NCBI GenBank assembly: GCA_051294375.1
Contig: CM119265.1
Coordinates: 4,099,025 to 4,163,024, forward strand
Direction of reading: 5' to 3'
DNA: 64,000 nucleotides
DNA from: Paraspadella gotoi
Taxonomy: Eukaryota > Chaetognatha
Position 1 is the stretch's first letter; every line of letters begins with the position of its first letter. Made by a program: the position numbers and the translations under genes. Under the pieces are notes generated by a model, which was given only the letters and a program-made list of their open reading frames with translations, did not search any database and was not told where the DNA came from. This document shows, piece by piece, positions 58,459 through 64,000 of the stretch.

Positions 58459-61400
58459 ACGTGACTTTTAAATCTACGACAATGTCGTCGTCGTCTTCGC
58501 CTTCGTCTTCGCCTTCGTCTTCGCCTTCGTCTTCGTCTTCGCCTTCGCCTTCGTCTTCGTTTTCGTCTTCGCCTTCGCCTTCGTCTTCGTCTTCGTCTTC
58601 GTCGCTCGAATTCGTCGTCGATTTCGTCGTCGTGGGAAAAATCTTCTTTCGCATTCACGAACGGCCGTCCGGTCAAACGTCCGGTCAAACGTCCGGTCAA
58701 GCGTCCGGCCGAATCGGCCTCCTAGCTTCCGGCAAAAACTCTTATCGAATTTCCGGCCACAAATTGACTAAAATATCAACTCAACACGCGACCTTCTCCT
58801 CTCCCCTCTCCCCGCCCCTCCTCCTCCTTTCCGCTCCTCCTCTCCCTCTCCTCCTACTCCACCTCCTCTCCTCCCCGCTGCTCCTCGCCTCTGCTCGTCT
58901 CTGCCCGGCACCAGTGCCCCCTTGCTCATGCAAACGCGAGACTCGCGAGCTCTTCTGCCAAAGTCGCCGATTCGTCGATGTGCCGACGCTGATCGACGAC
59001 GCGTTGCAGGCCGAAAAAATTGAAAAAGCGGCGGACAATATGCCGCCGCCATTTGACGTCGGAAACCCGATTTTCTGGAAGACTACGTCGTCGTCGTCGT
59101 CGACATCCCGCCACCCGACGCGCCACGCTTGGCGTCATTCGACATCGCGTCATCGCGGCGTCGATAAAGAGAACCACGCCCAGCACTCCTCCAACCACTC
59201 GACCCACCTCTCCGACCACCAGACAGACCACCCGCCCACGTGGTCACTCAATCTTGCCCACAACGATCTCGATACAATTAAATCCAAAGACTTTGATTCC
59301 CTTCGACTCAGGGTTCTCCTCCTTGATTATAACAGGTTTAAGTCATTCTTGTCGTTGATGTCATTTTTTGACGGGGTCAATGTTATCGTCCCTGTCATTT
59401 TCGTCGTTGTTTATGTACCAGTCGTCTTTTTTGTCAATCTTCTTGGTAATTGTCTGTGACGTTTGTTTTCGTACATGGAAGAGACAGTAATTATTATGTG
59501 TTAGTGACCGAACCGTTCAATATACGCAGTCCCTGAGCTTCGGTTCAGGCTGAGTTAAGCGCCCGGTCCCTCTTAACTGCTAGGCGACCACCGGGCTAGA
59601 ATCCCTGACCTTTGGGTTGGGATGCGACTGACTTGCTTCCAGCACCATTGGCCACTGATGAATGGTTGATGGATTTAAGTACACCATACATCCTCCCTCC
59701 CATAGAGAGAAGTCTGTTGTGTCTCTTCAGTGAATTATTGTTGGTGGAAAGTTCGTCACCATGTTGAGGCATGTCGCCTGATGTGTTGTTGGCGGAAAGT
59801 GAGGTTGAGGCATGTCGCCTGAAAGTGTTGTTGCTGTTGTGTTTGGAAGTCAGGCTCACCAATGAAGTGACAGTAATTATTGTTATGTGTTCGTGACAGA
59901 ACCGTTCGATATACTATCTCGGAAAAAAGTATATGACATAATTCATTTATTCAATAAAAAGTATATAAAACATGGGTAAAACATCATAATAATATTCTCA
60001 ATATTTGGTAAACCTTTCTTCGGCATCAACTACTGCCTGCCTTTGTCTGGGTATGNNNNNNNNNNNNNNNNNNNNNNNNNCTTTCTATACAGCAAATTGA
60101 GTATGACAGTGAAATGTTTTTCGAGATCTTTAACGCAATTCTGCGCAGCCCGATATTAATGTTGCGCATCTTTCCCTCTTTTCTGAGAAGCGATTTAATA
60201 TTACTTTTTGAACCAGAAAGAGGTGCAAGGCGTTTAGCATCGCCAAATTAAAAAAAATATTTAAAAATAACTAACTCTATTAAAATAAAAACAAATAACT
60301 AATACCAAAAATGGTCGAAAATTAAATACATATTTTTTCGGGCTTTTTCATTTGAAGTAACAATATTTTTTGCCTATAACTTCTAAACGATTTGACCTAC
60401 CAAAAATAGAAGGAAGCTACTGAAAACAAATTTAATATAGATTTAGAAACATTCTGATTTTTTTAATTAAAATAAGCTTTCGAGTAGATATCTTTTATTA
60501 AAAATGTCTATACTTTTTCCTAGATAGTAAGCAGTCCCTGAGCTTCACATCAGCTGTAACATCGTGTTACAGGTGCGTCTAAGCGCCCCATCCCTCTTAA
60601 CTGCTAAGCGCACCGGGCTAGAACTGGACCTTTGGGTTTTTTGTCGTAGGTAGATATTAATAACAGTAATTAATTCCTCCCAGCTAGACCAGCCTAAATA
60701 AACTGATTCTTGGCCAGTTGGCAATTTTCATCTCTAAATCTAAATCTCTAAATCTCATCTCTAAATCTAAATCTAAATCACAATTCTCATCTTTAAATCT
60801 AATCTCTAAATCCAATGTCCAAGTTCTTCAATTAACTTATCTCAATCCAATTTCTCTTGCCCCCCAAAAATACTACTCCACACACACATAACTTGGCTAA
60901 AGTCCACTCTCTTTCCCAACCGCCAAAACCCTTTCTCCCCCCCCTCGACAGATTCCTCCGCAAAATTGAGGAAGACGCTTTGGCGTCGCAGGCTGCGCCG
61001 TGCGGCGCTTGCGGATGGAGGGAACCGGGTTAGCGCGTGCCAACGGGCGCCTTGATGAAGCTGGACTCTTGAAGGAGTTGACTTTTCGCGACACAAAATC
61101 GAGGTGAGGAGTGGATTGTGTTTGGGCGAGCTGTCTGTATAAGATACATGAAAAAATGCCGTAACGTTCTGGTTCCACGCATAAAAAAAATTCACTGTTC
61201 AATATTATTTTTTTGTTTTTTTTGAAACGTTATAGTTTCATATGTTGTTATACAAAATAACAATGCAAAATCTTTTTTGTTTTTTTAGTATATGACTATA
61301 TAGGTGAAAGATGATAAATTTCTTTAAAAGTTACTTATTCATATTTATTCATAGAATTGTGAATAGAAAAATAATATTACCAATAGTTAGTGTTATGTCC

Positions 61401-63260
61401 CAAATAGATGAAAAAAAACCTCATTTAAAATTCGTCGGGAAGTGCGGTAACTAAGCATTACCAATGGCATCCTCCACGCCGATTGTTCTCTCAAATTTTT
61501 TTTATTAATACATTGAAAGAGAAAAAAGAAAATTCGGATGCAGGTTGCAGAAAGGGTACAGATAATCTGGACATACTGACATGATAATCATACCTTTTAT
61601 ATCTTGTGAAATGGGGCAGTAAAGAAATATAAAAAATTCGATCATTAGTCAGTCAATGAACCCTTTCCAATGGGCTATTACGATAAATATATTTTTCTAA
61701 ATAAAATGGATGATAAATAATAGAATTAAATTCCTTGTTATATTTAAAGAAAATTATCATACAATTTAACACAATGATGTCTTGTTTTGTCAAATATGTT
61801 GCCAGCTATATAATTTTTTAAAATTTTATCATGATAAACAAGCAGTCGTGTCAAGCTTTTTGTTTGCAGTTGAAGATAATGAAAAATGACGATTTTTTTT
61901 CACAGACAAGAAGGTAGACATCCAGATGTTTATATCAAGCTGAAAACATTTTATATTTATCATTTTTCTATTTAAAAGAAAATTTATCACGCTACTACTA
62001 AATTTTTGATTGGTTTTTACTTTAACAGCAAAATAAAAGCAATTTATGAATGGAGAAATTTAATGGTAATCAAAATTTCAATTTAATTTAATGCAAAAAA
62101 ACTGTTATGCTCTTTAACTCTGATTTAAACAAAAGCTGTGTAAATGACGTGCCTCCGGCACCAATGGTCGCAGCATGAACGTTTAATAATTCGTTCATTT
62201 AATTCATCACCCTGACTTCGGATAATTTCTCTTACCAAATGTTTTGAATTCTAAAATAATGAGAACCATTCAACCGGATATCTAATACATCCTAGCCCAT
62301 CATCTTCGTCATCCTTTACCATCAAACAACATCCCCATCTTCTCCAGATCGTGGACTCCTCCGTCTTCCCCTTCAAACTCCAGCATTCCGTCGATCGATC
62401 GTCTTCAAGGAAATCGACTCCGCGTATTCCCGTCGCCCTTCGCCCGCGCACGATTTCTTGATCTGTCGGGCAACCGGTTGACCGACATCCCGATCCAGGA
62501 TCTGAAGAAGATGTCTTCGCGGACGCGAAGAGTGTGGTGAGAAGGAGGAAGAGGAGGAAGAGGAAGAGGAGGAGGAGTCTTCGTATGAAGATTTATAAGA
62601 TTGATTCTTTCTTGATTTTGCCCTGGCGTGTAAAATTTTTAGTAGTATGTATGTTTCGAAATTACTAATGATTACGTTCACAAGGAATAAAACTGTTATA
62701 TATAGGCGTTTTTATTATATGTAGCGTTTTCCGATCAACTTATTGTATTATAAATAAATTGCCCCTGCTCGGGATTCGAACCCGATAAATCTGGCTCAAA
62801 ATTCTTATATAAAGCTTTAAATAAGAATTTTGGAGCCAGATTTATCGGTTCGAATCCCGAGCAGGGGGCATTTATTTATAATACAATAAGTGATCGGAAA
62901 CGCCTACATATCTAATAACTTATATTTTGGGAAGGGAAGTCAGTGTTGTCTTCTGGAAATATGAATACTTAATATTCTCGTAATATACTTTCTCCCCTTC
63001 TCCGCAGCTTCTCGCCAACAACCTTTCGAAAGCCTCCCCGGCGGCTTCAGACTCTCACGCGCCTCCCGGACTCTCGATCTCAGCAACAACGCGATCTCTT
63101 CGTGCCCAAATGGCTCGTCGACGCTCTCCGAGCGGATCTGAAGCACGCTGCGGAGCTTTAAACTCGTCAACAACTATCTAGCCTGTCGACGAGACGAATC
63201 GGGGATGTACAACTGTGGAACTGTTGAAGGAAGACCCCGGGGTATTCGGTGAGCCGGAGG
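58459..63260 (+). CDS. Leucine-rich-repeat protein with LRRNT cap, downstream exons frame-broken
   Basis: Visible exons are about 58459-59335, 60952-61103, 62348-62536 and 63008-63260. Exon 1 has a possible start ATG at 58482, a Ser/Pro repeat (TCGTCTTCGCCT units), a Leu-rich signal-like stretch, then an LRRNT cysteine cap (PPCSCKRETRELFCQSRRFVDVP) and the first repeat, NLAHNDLDTIKSKDFDSLRL. A Ser/Thr/His-rich insert separates cap and repeat. The splice phase into exon 2 fits (NRFLRKIEEDALAS). Later exons show LKEL, LDLSGNRLTDIP, LLANNLSKA, RTLDLSNNAISS and a Cys-bearing NNYLACRRDE end, like an LRRCT. These pieces lie in different frames: slips occur near 61070, 61080, 62395, 62534, 63031, 63090 and 63155. 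That means either a pseudogene or uncorrected sequence. LRR proteins of this plan are secreted or membrane receptors; the ligand is unknown. Confidence 0.6.
59480..59690 (-). mobile_element. SINE-like repeat, copy 5
   Basis: Reverse copy in LRR intron 1. It runs from gagacagtaattattatgtg through ctaggcgaccaccgggctaga to gatggatttaagtacacc. Confidence 0.7.
59914..60527 (-). mobile_element. Tc1/mariner-type element inserted in a SINE
   Basis: Termini ctatctcggaaaaaagtata and tatactttttcctagatag are inverted repeats, flanked by TA on both sides (59912-59913 and 60528-60529). On the minus strand it keeps the transposase C-terminal end (QAVVDAEERFTKY-like) and poly(A) signal, and an N-terminal remnant. 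The catalytic core is absent or lies in the 25-N gap (60056-60080). It belongs to the same family as 1-440. Confidence 0.8.
60056..60080. other. Assembly gap (25 N)
   Basis: Default-size gap inside the Tc1 element. Downstream sequence shows many single-base deletions. Confidence 1.
61200..62145 (+). repeat. R6 AT-rich repeat, copy 2
   Basis: Collinear with 53505-54560 but shorter by about 110 bp, mainly through many one- or few-base losses. It lies in LRR intron 2. Confidence 0.75.
62147..62185 (-). mobile_element. SINE-like fragment
   Basis: It reads gacgtgcctccggcaccaatggtcgc, the reverse of the tRNA-like half of the SINE family. It begins close to where copy 6 stops at 60650. Confidence 0.6.
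62720..62905. repeat. Long inverted repeat with tRNA T-arm-like motif
   Basis: Arms of about 88 bp (62720-62808 and 62820-62905) are near-perfect complements around an 11-base centre. Each contains tcgggattcgaacccga or its complement, a perfect 5-bp stem with the TTCGAAT loop of a tRNA T-arm (Pol III B box). One G is missing in the right arm. The A box is unclear and no full cloverleaf is evident. It lies in LRR intron 3. Confidence 0.7.
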
Positions 63261-64000
63261 AGTCGACGAGGACGTTCGAACGACGGCGAGGGTCACGTGT
63301 TTCCAACCGCCAGAGTTGATGATGGGCGACCGCTTGGGAGGCTGAAGTTGCGTCACTGGGAGCTGCGACGAGGCGGTGGAGCGACGGACTGTTTGAGCAG
63401 GCTGAGGAGGGGACGAAGAGGAGGGAGGCGGGAGGAGGAGTAGGAGGAGGAAGCAGGAGGAGGAGGAGTGGCGCAGGAACGAGCGGAGAGCGGAAGGCGA
63501 TGGTTAAGGGAAAGTATTGAATATATCGTCCTTCGTTTTAATTACTTTAATTATTAACTCTTAATAAACCGCTTTTTAAATTGATTAAATAAGCGTAGCA
63601 AAATATTAAAATCAAGCAGAATCAAATTCGAATAGTAGTCATGAACATTTTTAATAATTTTATTTTTATTTTATTTTTCAATTATCGCATACGCCCATAT
63701 TAAACATAGTGTTCTACCATAGTGTTTACATAGTGTTCTACCATAGAAAATGCTAAAATTTTAAAATGTTTTTTCCTAATTTGGAAAGCAGATTCGAATT
63801 CCTCACGAAAGTTTATAAATCTCATCCGTGGCATAAATAAAATACGTGTATATAACGCTAATTCCTTTTTGAATGTTTGTTAATTTATCCTTGCCACTGT
63901 ATTTATTTGATTAACACTTATACTTTTCTTTTATCAACTTTATATGAGGAATCTCAATCTCGCAAATCTTGAAACAAATAATAAAAATATTTTATAACAT
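63261..64000. other. Downstream of the LRR exons
   Basis: A purine-rich GGA tract (63420-63470) is followed by AT-rich sequence with AATAAA at 63562, a possible poly(A) signal for the LRR gene. No other gene is seen. Confidence 0.4.

Larger units (their letters stand above)
59868..60650 (-). mobile_element. SINE-like repeat, copy 6, split by a Tc1 element
   Basis: 59868-59913 and 60528-60650 are the two parts of one reverse SINE (…gaaccgttcgata | tagcagtccctgag…). The break is exactly at a TA. The second part ends in the middle of the family sequence at cctttggg. A piece that would fit the missing remainder lies at 62147-62185. Confidence 0.75.

Noticed and set aside
58768-59231. Minus-strand Arg/Gly-rich frames
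   Set aside because: They are antisense to the LRRNT-coding exon.
60842-61202. Minus-strand 117-aa and 101-aa frames
   Set aside because: They cover an LRR exon on the + strand with good GT-AG sites and leucine-repeat motifs.
62761-62870. A functional tRNA gene
   Set aside because: Only a T-arm and part of an acceptor-like end are visible. The sequence folds as a simple long hairpin, not a cloverleaf.

Overview
The window looks like a metazoan (probably marine or parasitic invertebrate) nuclear scaffold. It is AT-rich and intron-rich, with GT-AG splice sites and AATAAA/ATTAAA poly(A) signals. It has a degenerate TTAGGG-like tract and very many short repeats, hairpin elements and CT/GA, GAC and TTTA microsatellites. 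Seven N-runs show a draft assembly. Phylum cannot be fixed from the sequence. Most long open frames in the window are simple repeats read as protein. I rebuilt genes from splice sites, codon phase and domain motifs.

Layout. (1) 1-440: end of an internally deleted Tc1 element. (2) 726-3542: 3' part of a + strand gene with a stonustoxin-like helical/thioredoxin-like region, an FN3 domain, an ephrin-receptor-like Cys module, a short coil and a C-type-lectin-like final exon. A second lectin-like terminal exon lies at 4550-4843. (3) 5941-13199 and 14446-20887: two tandem nine-exon genes for monocarboxylate-transporter-like (SLC16/MFS) proteins of 463 and 472 aa, with the same intron positions and phases. 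A scrambled partial copy of the second lies at 22691-23398. (4) 21244-23615: weak minus-strand exon candidates, one Ig-like. (5) 24632-24892: a small IFI6/IFI27 (ISG12)-like gene with a CCAAT palindrome upstream. (6) about 25-58 kb: a repeat-dominated region with TIR elements, hairpin-headed repeats, minisatellites and an acidic-repeat pseudo-ORF. I recognise no normal gene there. (7) 58459 to about 63260: a secreted or membrane leucine-rich-repeat protein gene whose downstream exons carry many one-base frame slips.

The genes do not form a pathway. The sound coding content is a transporter pair plus surface or immune-type proteins (lectin, LRR, Ig, ISG12). The unusual material is mainly in the repeats: families with palindromic heads, a repeat that supplies a 3' splice site, nested insertions, a long palindrome holding a hammerhead-ribozyme-like core, and assembly artefacts next to 25-N gaps. 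Repeat family names R1-R6 are local labels used only here.
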